A DNA stretch of 64,000 nt from Clarireedia homoeocarpa (taxonomy: Eukaryota; Ascomycota; Leotiomycetes; Helotiales; Rutstroemiaceae). This document shows, piece after piece, positions 33,836 to 45,507 of this stretch. The stretch covers positions 248,001 through 312,000 of the forward strand of contig LNKV01000015.1 in the NCBI GenBank assembly GCA_001465935.1, given 5' to 3'. The notes below the pieces were generated by a model that searched no databases, was not told where the DNA came from, and saw only the letters and a list, made by a program, of their open reading frames with translations. How positions within the stretch are numbered: the first letter of the stretch is position 1; the number at the start of each line of letters is the position of its first letter. Position numbers and translations under genes: made by a program.

Positions 33836-36087
33836 AGAGCGATAAAGGTCGATGATATGGAGATAGCGATAGAAAGACTGGCTCGTATCGTTGTAATAGA
33901 TGTTATACAATGATCATATTTATATAATCGTAATGATGAGAGATAGTAATAGAAAGAGATCGCGAAAGAAAATAGCAGACTTAATGCTACTTAGGTAAGC
34001 ACACTAATAAGCGAAACCAACTGCGAGCCACTTGTGCCACTTAAATTCTTACGCGCCTCCGGTTCTCTCGTTCCGCTCTGCGCCAATTTGTGTGATTGGT
34101 TAAAAACAACTTTTTATTGAAGGAAAATTGCCAACTACGGCAGCTCTGAATCACTTCCGCCACTGGCAGTGTCAGGTGACCAAACACCTAGTTAGCTAGT
34201 TTGCCTTAGTCTTAGTATAAAGAGGGCCTCCGGGATAGCCGGGGCTCACACACAAGAGATCCCATTCAAGACACTCATACCATACCTCTACATATCGTGA
34301 TCCACACCCCCCAATCGTTTTCTGGCAGTTCCAAGCAGAAAGAATATTATACTTTCCCTCGAACCCTAGATCGCATGTCCTTACTGGACTGCCTCCATCG
34401 CCTACTCCGACTAATCCTCCAGGGGCTCAGTTGTTCCTATATCCTCGAGATATTGAGATAGATACAGCAAATGAATTGATTATACGATATAATCGCCGAA
34501 GTATCCCTTTGACTGTTATAAACACTACCTATATAGTCTGTGTACGCCTACCAAGTAAATCTAGCGATCTGTCCTAGTATATGGGGTAGATACGAGGGGT
34601 ATAAATTTTTGATGGTTAAGGGGATATACCTTGCGGAGATGCTAACGTATACCCCCAAAGTAAGGAAGAAAAAGTAGGTAAGTAGGTAGATAGGTAACTA
34701 GGTCGCGTCTCTTCGCCAATTTTGGGCGGTGCGTCATTCTGGGGGTGCGTCGACCTACTGTACTAGGTATGCAGCTGTATCCCTATTTATACACAATCTT
34801 GTGCATTAATCATAGGGGATAGAATTTTATCCAGTAGCACATACAAGACTTGAAGTATGCTTGCATATTCAGCGAATTGGGTTGCCAGCATTTGCCGGCA
34901 TCCGAGGGGCCCCTTCAGGTCCTGTAGTAATGAGAATGATCTTTATTGGAATAGATGAGCAACAAGGGTAGCAGAGCCGTAATTCCCGGAACTGCAGTCA
35001 GCCTTCTTGTTCGGACGGTCTTCTGCGGTGGTTAGTGATCAGAATACTACAGAGACATGTCTATGAAGAAATCTGATGCCTCGGACATACACGCCGGGCT
35101 TCTATCTGGAGGATGATCAGGTGAGCATAAATATTAAGAACGTTTCAAAAGTATATCCTCCTTATACAACCTAGATCCAAGGCCTAATCTAAGAAGGATC
35201 TGTGGGAGAGCAGCTCTCCTTGGTGATGCGGTGAAGTGTGATGAAATGGTGGACCACACGACCATATCTTCACAATTCGCAGCTCATACGGTTGATGAGG
35301 CTTGTTTTAATTATCCTATTATATACACCCTTAAGATATATTGGATGAATCCAAAAAGAAACAATTGAAATGCATAGAATCCAAGTACAGCTTCCTCAGT
35401 GGTATGTTGCGTTGATAATTAGCTATGAAATAGTTCAAGTGTTGGCTCAATCATTTGATGGCTGTTATGTCAGTCAGATGGAAGGGCCTAGAAGCTGCCA
35501 AGCTGGGCAAGATCCGAGTCTACTTTAGTACTTTATAGATTGATCATCTTTGGCAGCAGAACAACCTGCTGATACAGGGAAGGTCGCAAGCATATACCTC
35601 CACACTCTATACAACGTGGACGCTGATATTTCAAAGTTACTCGATGCTTTCCACGTGGAGATCCACGAACGAATTTCTGACTGGTATTTCCCGGGCTCCA
35701 CGCAGTTGAGCTGAGCATGGGCTTTTATTACTTGAGACTCACTAACAAATTTCCTGCTTTACTCATTGAAACTAAACTTGAAACAGACTATACAGTAAAC
35801 TTTGTTTCTAATATGCTTGCAATCTAGTATTTTATATTCGGTACTTAGTTTTAACAGTTCAGTTTTGGTATACAGGGTATTTAGTATATCGTCTAGTGCT
35901 AGTTCGAGTAAGGATATATAGAATATATTTCATCGTAGAAGGTAAACTCGACCTTTTGACCTCAATGTAAAATGTAGCAACCGAGATTCTCTATCTACTG
36001 AAACTTCTTGAGAACAAAACGGAGAATAAAAATATATAGTCAATCACATGCATCAGACCCAAACAACAGAGAAAGATTCAGTTAAGC
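33836..36087. other. Gene-poor region
   Basis: About 2.25 kb, mostly AT-rich. A GC-richer part at 34060-34270 carries a TATAAAGAGGGCC box followed by CACACACAAGAG, which resembles the promoter and start region of a retrotransposon LTR, but I could not find matching ends. A short plus-strand open stretch at about 34375-34570 may be a gene relic. No supported gene. Confidence 0.4.
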
Positions 36088-37605
36088 CTACATACCGTCT
36101 ACATTGGGCGTAGTATCAGTGACTTCATGTGCCACTCCTGCTTGGCTAATAAAGGCGTCAATGTTCTTATCGCTGACAATATCGAAAGCCTTTGTAAGCT
36201 TTTCACGTCTACGCTCAACATTTTGCGTGTTGATATCGGCCTCCACAATAACATAGTCCATTGAAAACATGTACGACTCCGTCGTTTCCTCCTTCAGGCA
36301 TGTCTTGACTGTTTCCTTGTACGACTGGCTGTCAATGTGCATATATACTAAGCGTGCCTTGGGTTGCCAAACAAGGACAGGGTTTTCCTCTGTGCCCACA
36401 TTGAGCCGTAACACCTGATGAATCTGCTTGGAAAAGGCATTGCGGAATTCGGTGCTGCTAGTGTCGGTTTTGATCTTCGCAATGGCGGAGATATATTGCT
36501 CGAGGAAACCCGATATCTCTTCCAAAGCGGGCTTGGTGAACCCAAAGGGCTTGAAAATCTCAGAGGTAAACTCGATTTTGATGTCTTTGTGTGACACTGT
36601 CTTTTTATAGCTGCGACTATACATGTTAATATTGTCGTAATAACCACCCAGACCGCCATGCATGACCTGATATGCGACATCGGCGTTTTCTTTCATGGCC
36701 AAATTCGCCTCAACTGGATCAGTGATTCCGTACGGGCCTTTTCGGCCCTCTGCCGTCATTCGCTGGACTCGAAGAATCTCTTGGAACAGACTCGCTAGTC
36801 CCGTGACAAGCTTGATGTCTTGGTAGCATTGTAAGGCCTCCTGGTTTCCCTCGGCAGGCTTCACGTTGGTGATAGGCACCTTCGGGGCGCGCCCTTCCGA
36901 GACCTGCTGTTGGGGGGGTTTACCACTATCAGACAACAGTTCCATGAGCTTGTTCATATCCTCCGAGCCAGCTTTGGGAGGAGCTGGAGTGGCAGTTGTT
37001 GCCGCGGAAGATAATGACACAGGAGAAGAAGCTGTCATCATCATAGGAGTAGCAGAAAGCATTAAGTTCCGGGCTGTCGGGGCATTATCCAGTCCTATTG
37101 GGCCAGGGTCTTCCCTAGCGGTCACCGCATCGAATAACTCATCCATGGCTGCAACGGGAAATTGAACCCCACGAGTAACCTGCGGATAGTTCGCTAGAGA
37201 GACCAGCTTGTTGAAGAACTGGTGGGCGAGGCTATTAGTGGTGATTTCTGCAACCGGATCGGCGATGATTGGGACTTCGATGTTTTGAAGCGGGATCTCT
37301 AGCCTTTCACCGGGGCTTTCAGCAGGAAAGTGGAGGATGATTGGGCCATTTTCGCTCAGCTTAAGGGAAATGACTGAGCCTGTGTTTATTATAATGTTGT
37401 CTGGGGGGGCAAAGCAAGCGCGTTCCCCATTAGGGAATTGAATCAAGAACCATTTGATATCGAGGCTGTGGCAGAGAGCATCAGCACCAGGGCGGATTGT
37501 GAAGAAATGGTCTTTGTTAACGAAGGCTGAGACTAGGATAGTTTTGCCTAAGCGGTTTAGGATAGTGGATGATTTGAGGGCGAGAGTTGGTAAAGACTCT
37601 TCCAT
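36088..37605 (-). CDS. Unrecognised 505-residue protein
   Basis: I do not recognise this protein. A single exon from ATG at 37605, in good context (AAAATGG), encodes 505 residues. Upstream, a GTGAGT at 37668 and CAG at 37615 suggest a 54-base intron in the 5' leader; splicing it to upstream ATGs gives the wrong frame, so 37605 is the likely start. Residues 1-130 look like a compact beta-rich domain (KTILVSAFVNKDHFFTIRPG, WFLIQFPNGERACFAPP). Residues 190-280 are low-complexity Ala/Ser/Pro. Residues 290-500 form a second, mixed domain (IKIEFTSEIFKPFGF, VLVWQPKARLVYMHID, SYMFSMDYVIVEADIN). There is no signal peptide or membrane helix. It is intact, unlike most neighbours. Confidence 0.7.
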   Translation of the reverse strand: MEESLPTLALKSSTILNRLGKTILVSAFVNKDHFFTIRPGADALCHSLDIKWFLIQFPNGERACFAPPDNIIINTGSVISLKLSENGPIILHFPAESPGERLEIPLQNIEVPIIADPVAEITTNSLAHQFFNKLVSLANYPQVTRGVQFPVAAMDELFDAVTAREDPGPIGLDNAPTARNLMLSATPMMMTASSPVSLSSAATTATPAPPKAGSEDMNKLMELLSDSGKPPQQQVSEGRAPKVPITNVKPAEGNQEALQCYQDIKLVTGLASLFQEILRVQRMTAEGRKGPYGITDPVEANLAMKENADVAYQVMHGGLGGYYDNINMYSRSYKKTVSHKDIKIEFTSEIFKPFGFTKPALEEISGFLEQYISAIAKIKTDTSSTEFRNAFSKQIHQVLRLNVGTEENPVLVWQPKARLVYMHIDSQSYKETVKTCLKEETTESYMFSMDYVIVEADINTQNVERRREKLTKAFDIVSDKNIDAFISQAGVAHEVTDTTPNVDGM

Positions 37606-38167
37606 TTTGTCTGTCTGATGATGAATTAAGTGATTGAGAGGTGTTGGCAAGATGATTGAGAAACTCACAGTTGGATGAAGTGATATCGGAAGCAGGAGAG
37701 AGGGAGAGCGGGGTGTCTTTATTCTTTTCCGTTTCTTGGAACATACTCACTAATTCGATAGAAATTACACACCCTTGCATTCGTTCCTTTCGTTTGAGTT
37801 GGCAATCAGGATGAAATATTGTCTTGTGTAATTGGTTGGTCAATCTTTTATCTACCTTCCATGGATCTTCCCCTACTGCTCCGCTCTACAAGCAAGAGGG
37901 GTTGAGGTCAAAAAGAAGAACGCATCGGTAACCCCTCCTAAAGCTGCGTATCTTTCTGTGTATCAACCGATCGACCACAATCTGCAACTGACGTGGCATG
38001 GCTGAAGCAAAGCGAAACTCAGAATTCGATAGTCCGACGACAGTAACCCAACATTCACAACACTCTGTACCTCCTATCTTTATCACTTGACAGACGCCCG
38101 ATTATTGGCTCAGTCAATCATATAGAAGAAAAGCTGCGGGGTAAGTTAAACGTCCCATTTAGACAGC

Positions 38168-38234
38168 TGTGAAAACTCCAAAAGTGACGCCACTTCTTGA
38201 GAAGTGACAATTATGGCTTATATTTGGTTTCACA
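38168..38234 (+). mobile_element. 67-bp MITE, copy 1
   Basis: Ends TGTGAAA and TTTCACA; internal small palindrome CACTTCTTGAGAAGTG. About 94 percent identical by eye to copy 2. No clear target duplication (ACAGC against AAAGT). Confidence 0.75.
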
Positions 38235-38345
38235 AAAGTGAAACTTTCGGATAGTCTTGCATGTTCATGACTCGAAATGTTCTTTAGAAATAATCGCGCA
38301 CTAGTTATGAAGCGAAGGTGATAGTATACTGTCCCCTGAGCATTA

Positions 38346-38412
38346 TGTGAAAACTCCAAAAGTGATGCCACTTCTAGAGAAGTGACAATTTGGGCTTATA
38401 TTTGGTTTCACA
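38346..38412 (+). mobile_element. 67-bp MITE, copy 2
   Basis: Same element in the same orientation, 178 bases to the right. Flanked by a perfect 5-bp direct repeat CATTA (38341-38345 and 38413-38417). Confidence 0.8.
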
Positions 38413-38904
38413 CATTACGTATGATTTATTGCTGCATCATAACATTTTGTGTGTTTCTAACTGCGCTTTTTATCTGCTGAACGTACGTGGCATTGTAGCA
38501 GCTCAGCAGCTTAAAAGCTGTGACGCAGAACCTGATAATCTCTGCATGCAGTATATGGCAGTTCCCGGTAGATCATCTTGGCTGCAGAGCGATTCATCAG
38601 ATTTATTACTTTTGTCGAATGAAATGTTCCAATGCGCAACCAACAAGCTTTGTGGTTGATGATAGGTTCGTAAAAGCGTGGGGCACAAAGCCGCCCTTTT
38701 ATCATGCAGCAGCCGCCGTAGCAAGTAACGAACGAATTCATTGCCAGAATGATATACTGGTAGAGGTTGTGTAGCCCCTCCTAAAGTTCTTAATACCGCC
38801 CGGCATCTCTTTTATTAACTAATCGGAAAGAACCTCAATTACTCCAGAGCATTCTGGTACACTTCTTTGATATCTCTTATCCTATCGTGATCACGGTATC
38901 TGAC

Positions 38905-40693
38905 ATGGCTGCAATTCCACCAAACGACCCTACGGCCCCACGGTGGCTTCTGGACCTAAGTGAATGGAAGGTTGTGCCCTACACAGATGTTCCACGCGAG
39001 ACTCTAGATGCCGAGGGCTATGGCATCGTTTCTTATACCTGGGGTTATATCGCAGATTATGTGAACCTTGCTACTCATACACCTGAGGGCCTTGAGTGGG
39101 ACGTGCCGGGGACGACAAGGTGGACTCTGTTAGAAGCGAGAAATGTTATGAATACTATCGGTACTCGGTATGTATGGTGGGATTGGATGTGTGTTCCTCA
39201 AGGAGGGAGGACCCGGAGGGAAAGTATGAGGGCGTTAAGTCCTGAACTTGAGATAGTTAAGGGGGAGGAAATCGGGAAACAAATGTGAGACACTTAGAGC
39301 CAGTCCCATTTCCATCTTTCTTTCTTTTATCCTAATGTTTAGCTACCGATTTCGGATTCTGTATGATTGACTCAAGATGACTAATGGATACATCTGCTTT
39401 CCAAGGCACATTTATCGTAATGCGAAGAAGAGTATTATCTGGCTACACTCCACCTTCTGGAAAGATGAGTCAGCGCTCAAGGCATTGCTATTGAAGAGAC
39501 CACGACATGGTAATCCATTGCCCGCCAATGCCCTAGATCTGGTTCAGCAAGTGGTAGGAGAAGTTCATGCAGCTCAACAGGCAGAATATTGGTTTTGCTC
39601 GGGCTGGACGCTACAAGAAGGGGTTCTTCTAGGCCCTACACATCTCATAGACGTTAATGGTAGGAAGCTTGAAGATGAGAGCTTCTTCCATGATGGTTAC
39701 GCGAGTGTACTTGATGCTACTACTCCTATCACTCACTTGGCTGTAAATATAGCACGGGGAATTTTTATTCATGCAGAAGGGCGGGACACAAACGATGACT
39801 CCGCCACCAGTGGGCTAGCTAAGTTACTTGACGACCCTGCTTCAGCGACCGAGCTCCGCAGATCCTTGAAGACTTTGATATACTCAGGCCTGGTGGCTTA
39901 CACAGAATTCTCTCCTTTGTACATCCTGGCGGGGAAACAAAGTAGAAATTTTGGTGTTCCGCAGGATTGTTGTTTTGCATTACTAGGTGCGATGGGACTG
40001 GACGGTTTACCGGCGGATTATAGTACACCAATCAACGAGATTAAGAGACTCTTCCTTGCAGCTATGATCGAGAGTTATCAATGGACAATGCTTTTATTGC
40101 CTCTTCCCGATGAGAATCTTGTCAAAGAAATTCATGAGCAACAAGATGTCATGAGGAACTTCCGATGGCTGGACATTGTCGACGGCGTTTTGCTACCTAT
40201 CGGGGTATTTATCGATACCCTGATCAGAGCAAAAGTACAGCCAACAAATCATACTCCACTAAAAGATCCAAAACAAGATCCAGAAGAACTTCTTCGATTA
40301 AGCTTGCCAATTCTCAGTTTCGAAAACACTCTCCGCATCAAACCACGCGAGAGCTCGACTCTGTCCCTTTTCAGCGCAGGAGCAGGTAGTAAGGTCATTT
40401 GGTTCCGCCATTATCGTCAAGGCGCGGATGGTTTGCGGATTGTGTGTCCTAGAGAAGATGCTGCAGTAAAAGAAAAGGAAAATCTTATTGAATTGGCGTG
40501 GTTTCTTCCCTTGGAAGATCTCGAGACAAAGGATAATATCGTAGGGAAAAGGTGTCTTGCTTTGCTGAGGTTCAACGCAAAACCCCCCGATACTGATTTG
40601 GCATATGGTGACTTTGGCGGAATTGCAGATATATGGATTGATGGAGCGAAGAATGTTGAAGTGCAGGAGATCATAGTTAATCCTGCTCTATGA
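38905..40693 (+). CDS. HET-domain (heterokaryon incompatibility-like) protein
   Basis: HET-domain proteins trigger cell death on non-self recognition in filamentous ascomycetes. Two exons, 38905-39284 and 39406-40693, give 555 residues. The N-terminal half has the HET signatures: YGIVSYTWG, then TRYVWWDWMCVPQ, then IYRNAKKSIIWLHSTFW across the intron, and WFCSGWTLQEGVLL. The C-terminal 300 residues are not a recognised sensor domain (no NACHT, WD40 or ankyrin repeats seen). The intron starts GTGAGA and ends CAAG. No signal peptide. The frame is intact, so this gene may still be active in the island. The partner gene cannot be told. Confidence 0.85.
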
Positions 40694-40994
40694 CTGGGGG
40701 TTATTTCTAGCTTTTCACCTCGACTTTCGACTATTTATTTATATTCAAATTGATGTAAGCAACTAAGAATTTATAAATTTATATAAGATGAAAATTTACA
40801 GGGATAAATCATATTTAATAACTACCAATGGCCAGTTTCGTCTGTATTTAACATCCTTTAGGGATCATTTAGGAAGATGAATTATATATAACCCTGCTAT
40901 GTATGCCTTTATACCTGTAAGAGCTAGCTAAACGTCCAAGAACTAGACTTCTATATAGGCAATACAAAGCTTACAGTGGAACAAGCTACTAATC

Positions 40995-41165
40995 GGGAAG
41001 GAAGAGAATAAAGTGACTCTTCTGAGTCTTCTCTTCGTTATTGTAACGATCTCCGACAACTTGTTGTTCACAGATACTAATTAGTAAGCTACAGGTCGGA
41101 GTTTTATTTATAAGATATAGGTCTAAGTATTCATTTTAAGCGAAAAAATTACGAATAGGATATAC
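40995..41165 (+). repeat. Dispersed repeat, copy A (TpA-enriched)
   Basis: Direct, diverged copy of 42930-43086. In the best part (from GATCTCC to GTCTAAGTATTCAT) nearly all differences are CA-to-TA or TG-to-TA in this copy, for example TTTCATTTG reading TTTTATTTA here. Confidence 0.75.
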
Positions 41166-41181
41166 TAGTTCTAGTTGATAT

Positions 41182-41506
41182 TGTTGAGGGTACAGCAGGT
41201 TGACACGTAGAATGGTGCCTGTAGGCTTGGTAGGGACTTAAAAGTAAAGGTAAGAAAGTAACTTTGATTGATTCAACTGTGCTGTTCTACTGGGCTATCT
41301 ACAGTGGGAAGGACTCCTTATATAAGTGCTTCTCAGAGCTCCTGCTATAGGTACTATAGGCCTATAGCTATAGGCTCTTACAGGCTCTGTAACCGGCTTA
41401 TTAGTGGGTGTATCAGCATGTTTGGTGGACATCTCGGAATATTAGCGAACTTTGCCGGCCCCGCCCCCCTATTGCCCCACTACCCGATTATTACCCATTT
41501 CCAACA
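41182..41506 (+). mobile_element. Solo LTR
   Basis: About 325 bases starting TGTTGAGGGT and ending TTCCAACA, the TG...CA ends of an LTR with short inverted TGTTG/CAACA termini. Flanks are GATAT and TATAT, a 5-bp target duplication with one mismatch. A fragment of the same family lies at 31163-31310. No internal retrotransposon genes are near. Confidence 0.6.
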
Positions 41507-41714
41507 TATATGATACACAAAAATGATTGCGCATCAAATTTGCGCACCAAATACACCCCATCACAAAGACTCTAATTTGAATTCTATTTTGAAGCAATTC
41601 AAAAAATCTGTAATGAACCAAATTGATAAGATATATATATTTCAAATCTTGAGATGTTTAATGGAAAGTAAACATGTTCAATACTTTCAATTTCACTTTG
41701 ATGCTTACGATGAT

Positions 41715-42802
41715 CTAGTCAACGCTAATGCAAACTTTACCAATGTGACTTCCGCCTTTCATGTACTTATATGCTTCGATGACCCCTTCTCTGCTCAACC
41801 CAAAGGTTTTGTCCACAGGAGGAATCAATTCCTTGCTCACAACGAAGCGAACCAATTCTTCCAGCAACTGCTTAGAGCCTACTGTAATACCCCTCACAAC
41901 ACAACCTTTCCCAAGCGCTAGTAGCGCGACATCGGGCATGTCTTCCTGCTTCACAGCCGCCATGAACCCGATAATGGCGATAATACCGCCCATCTTTATA
42001 CAGTCGATGCTTTGCTTGATGGTGCCAGAGCCACCGTTCTCTAAAATGTAGTCTACGCCATCCCCAGTGATCTTTTTGGCTTCTGCTGCCCAATCCGGCG
42101 TCATATTGTAGTTGATGATATGGTCCGCTCCATACTTCTTCTGTATAAATGCAAGTTTCTCATCCGACGATGATGTGATGATTGTTCGTGCGCCAGCAGC
42201 CTTGGCCAATATAAGGCCGGTGATCGAAACACCTCCGGTGCCTTTTTCCATGTTAGTCAATAGGTCTCTCGTACTGCTTAGCATAACATACCTTGGAAAA
42301 GAACTGTCTCTCCTGGTCTGAGAGAAATATTGCCATAGAGAGCATTCCAAGCTGTAACACCTGTACAAACCAATGCTGCCATCTCGGGAAACGTCAGTTC
42401 CGCAGCTTCTGGAATCTTCACCACAATTATCGCGGGTAACGCTGCAAATTCGCGGAGAAATCCATCAATAGGTCCTCCATGTCCATGGAGCCAATATTTC
42501 TGAGGTCCATACAGATTACTCTCGTCAAAAAGTGCTATGACGTTATCTCCAACTTTCAGATCTTTCACATCAGAGCCAACTTGGACGATCTCGCCAGCTG
42601 CATCCGAACAAGGGATAACTTGATCTTTAACTGGGAATGGATATGTGCCATTAGCTATGAGTAGATCTCTATAGTTTAGTGAAATGGCGCGGATTTTGAT
42701 GAGAACTTCATGCGAGTTGATAGTAGGGATCATCTCAGAGTGTTGTTTGATGGAGTGATGAGAGTCTCCAGGCTGGAGACGGAAAACTTTTTGTGTGGAC
42801 AT
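41715..42802 (-). CDS. Zinc-free MDR oxidoreductase (quinone-reductase/alcohol-dehydrogenase-like)
   Basis: NAD(P)H-dependent medium-chain oxidoreductase. Two exons, 42802-42292 and 42241-41715, give 345 residues starting MSTQKVFRLQPGD. An in-frame ATG 24 codons upstream (42874) is possible but adds a non-conserved extension. The N-terminal GroES-like domain has ISLNYRDLLIANGTYP, IPCSDAAGEIVQVGSDV and VGDNVIALF. The nucleotide-binding motif is built across the intron (FQGTGGVSITGLILAKAAG). The usual Cys/His zinc ligands are absent, so it belongs with quinone oxidoreductase-type enzymes. The substrate is unknown. It is intact and its upstream region carries copy B of a dispersed repeat. Confidence 0.85.
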
Positions 42803-42929
42803 TGTCGAGATAGATTTTCGTATAAGAATCAAAGAACTTGATAAGATGGTTGATTGATCCAAAGTGATATTCATAGATGGAGAATTCTGATCCTCTTTAT
42901 ATATACTTGCTCAACCAAGGTTCATCGCA

Positions 42930-43086
42930 AGGAAGAGAATCAAATGGCTCTTCCCTTCGTCATTATGACGATCTCCAACAACTTCTCGTTCACAGATACT
43001 AATTGGTAAGCTGCAGATCGGAGTTTCATTTGTAAGACACAGGTCTAAGTATTCATCTCAAGAAAAAAACCACAAAGAGGATGTGT
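42930..43086 (+). repeat. Dispersed repeat, copy B
   Basis: Direct copy of 40995-41165, about 1.9 kb away, keeping CpA and TpG where copy A has TpA. Located just upstream of the oxidoreductase gene, so it may overlap its promoter. Confidence 0.75.
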
Positions 43087-43453
43087 TTGTTCTTGCCAAA
43101 TGAAAAAGCTTGGACTGTTCCTACAGTAAGGATATGAGTGGGGCAAACTTACGAAAGCAGTAACAAAATACCCATGGTAGTGCGTCGGATACACTATCGA
43201 GAGTGGAGACAACCAAATGTGCAACCGTAACCACTGCGTCGACTTTCCCATGATATCCTGCTTTCCCGAAATTTTAAAGTCAGAACATATAACCACAACC
43301 ACGGCCTCGGACTTCCAAAAACAACTCTTCTTCATATATCGGGGCTTCCACAAACAGCTCTTCTCCATATATTCATCGCCTTCAATACGTTACAGGAGAT
43401 CTTACTAGGATCTTTCCACCATACGTTGTTAGCAAACTAATAGCTCCGCGTCG

Positions 43454-45434
43454 ATGGTTATGGAAAACAGCCCCCCCTTGGTCAGCCCACTTCGAAGCCG
43501 CTCGCGCCGAGGATGTTAAGACAATATGATACCTTGCTTAATCATTCTCAGCTGACGGTATGTCACTTCTAGCCTAACATGCCGGGAACATCGATCGAAG
43601 TGTACGTGCATGACTCACAGGGAGCCGACTACTACAGTTGACTTGATATTATTCTTTCTACTCTTCTTTCTTGTTCATTTTAACTAATCTTTATGATCAA
43701 TAAGGTGACGAGACGAAGCCACGATGCTCTAACTGCAGTCGCTTGGGAAGATCTTGCGAATGGGGCTTGAAACTCTCGTTCCATCCATCGAGGTCATCTC
43801 GATTGTCGTCTTCTGATGCCACAAACTTGGCAGACGTAGAATCAGAAAGACCAGCGCATAAGAACTTCTTGGTGAGTAATTCTATGCTTGCTTTTGTATC
43901 TTATTTTTGTTCCGTCATATCAAATTGTGCGGTATTGCAGAAGCTACAAATGCTTACTCTAATCCTTCAACTTCTAGTTTGTGGATGAGACCGCAGAGGT
44001 TGAGCATGGATACAAAGATGAAGATAAGACCATCGATACCATAGTTTTAGAAGCTGGAAACCAGAGTTCAGAATTACCATGTGAGACCAAAACGCTAAGC
44101 CCGAAAAAGCTCTCATACCCAGTCCCTCCTGTTCCGGACCAACCTGTATACATATATTTACCAAGGAATGACTTCTCCCAAATAAATTAATGTTCATTAA
44201 AGATCAATGCCGCAAGCCTGATCTCCCAGTCTTCAACGGAAGTTCTTGCTTGGCCTATTAACAATCATCTCAAAGCCAAATTACTTTCCATATACTTTCA
44301 GGAATGCTCAAGCTGGTGCGAGGTGACCGACTCTACGAGGCCTTTCTCCACATTATGGGGAAAGTTAATGTCCGAATCCTTGGTCTTTGAAGCAGCAGCG
44401 GTTGCGCTCGCGCCTGTAATGGGTATAAAGAGGAAGAACATTTCAGATTTATTGGCCACCGAAATTCACAGATTCAGTCGCGAAACATTAAAGAATTTCC
44501 TATCTGTGCACTCTGAAGGATCTCTTCTTGCAGCAACAATTTTCTGCATGTATTATGCGGCTCGAGGGAGTTTGATCGATAAGCAGTCTGCGGTCCGTGA
44601 TTGCGCAGAACACTTATACTCACATAACCTAAACAAGTCATCAGTTTGCGTCTATTCCGGGTGTTTTTGGACATTTGCCAGACAATGTAGAGAGTATTAC
44701 CTCTTTCATCACTCCTTGCTAACATATTCATAGACATGTGGATGGCTTACCTGACGCGGCGGATGACCTTGATTCCTCCTGAGACTTGGGACGTAATACT
44801 GAACACAGTATCTCATATCCATCCTCAGGACATCTATTGTAATCGGGCGATCTGGATCACCGCACGAGTCATCAATGAGCTCTCTAAAGAGCCTGATTAT
44901 GACAACGAGAAATCATTACAGGGTCTTTGGGATGAATTACAAGAATGGATTGTTGAGCGGCCGGACAACGTTCGACGCTTTATGGAGGTTGATACCGGAG
45001 GAGAATCTGCTTATACAACTATACTTTTCAGCAATTCGCCGGCTAGTATAAATATTATTTTTATAGTTCAGGCCTAATGTGTTACTAATACGAATTAACA
45101 TAGTCTGCGGTAATATGTACTTCCATATTGGCTCTATTTTACTTCTTGCCACCGGCAAGATCCACAATGACTTGTCTGCCATGGTATGTCTACTCACTCA
45201 TTTACTCTGACTTGAAGTACTAATTAACTCCCCTCCTTTAGACCTCACCAGTCTGCCATGCTCGACGGGCTATAGCTATTTCGATCACGAACGACAGCAA
45301 GTAAGTTTCTTCTACCAGACCAGATGTCTTGTTCTAGCTAAATGTAGATAAGTGCAAATTTGGTCAACAACATCCCTTTACTCTCCGTAATTACGGTGAC
45401 TGGCTTGGAAAAGAGCATGGTAAAATCCTGTTAA
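43454..45434 (+). CDS. Zn2Cys6 transcription factor (possible splice-site defect)
   Basis: Fungal binuclear zinc-cluster regulator. Nine exons fit by frame: 43454-43515, 43573-43601, 43705-43871, 43978-44145, 44230-44686, 44734-45045, 45104-45183, 45242-45300, 45353-45434; total 471 residues. The cluster is assembled over exons 1-3: RSRRGC, LTCREHRSK, then CDETKPRCSNCSRLGRSCEW, giving all six Cys. The middle and C-terminal parts match the fungal-specific regulatory domain (SIYFQECSSWCEV, SLVFEAAAVALAP, EGSLLAATIFCMYYA, MWMAYLTRRMTLIPPETW, CGNMYFHIGSILLLATGK). The only flaw is intron 1: the frame demands a cut before TTAAG at 43516, where no GT exists. The gene may be broken there or use another first exon. 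It is convergent with the SDR, 73 bases apart. Confidence 0.7.
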
Positions 45435-45507
45435 TGAAGGATGCTTACGACACATAATCCCGGAGTTCACGACCTCGTCCAGTTGAATACCTTCATTGGT
45501 GTAGGGC

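Larger units (their letters stand above)
37606..38904. other. Intergenic region with two MITE copies
   Basis: Contains the leader of the gene at 36088-37605, two direct copies of the 67-bp element (listed separately) and the promoter of the HET gene. No gene seen. Confidence 0.5.
40694..41714. other. Intergenic region with repeat and solo LTR
   Basis: Holds a repeat shared with the upstream region of the oxidoreductase gene and a solo LTR, both listed separately. No gene on either strand beyond these. Confidence 0.5.

Noticed and set aside
34060..34330. Possible full LTR with TATAAAG box
   Set aside because: A promoter-like box is present but I could not find matching TG...CA ends, a target duplication or a second copy in the window.
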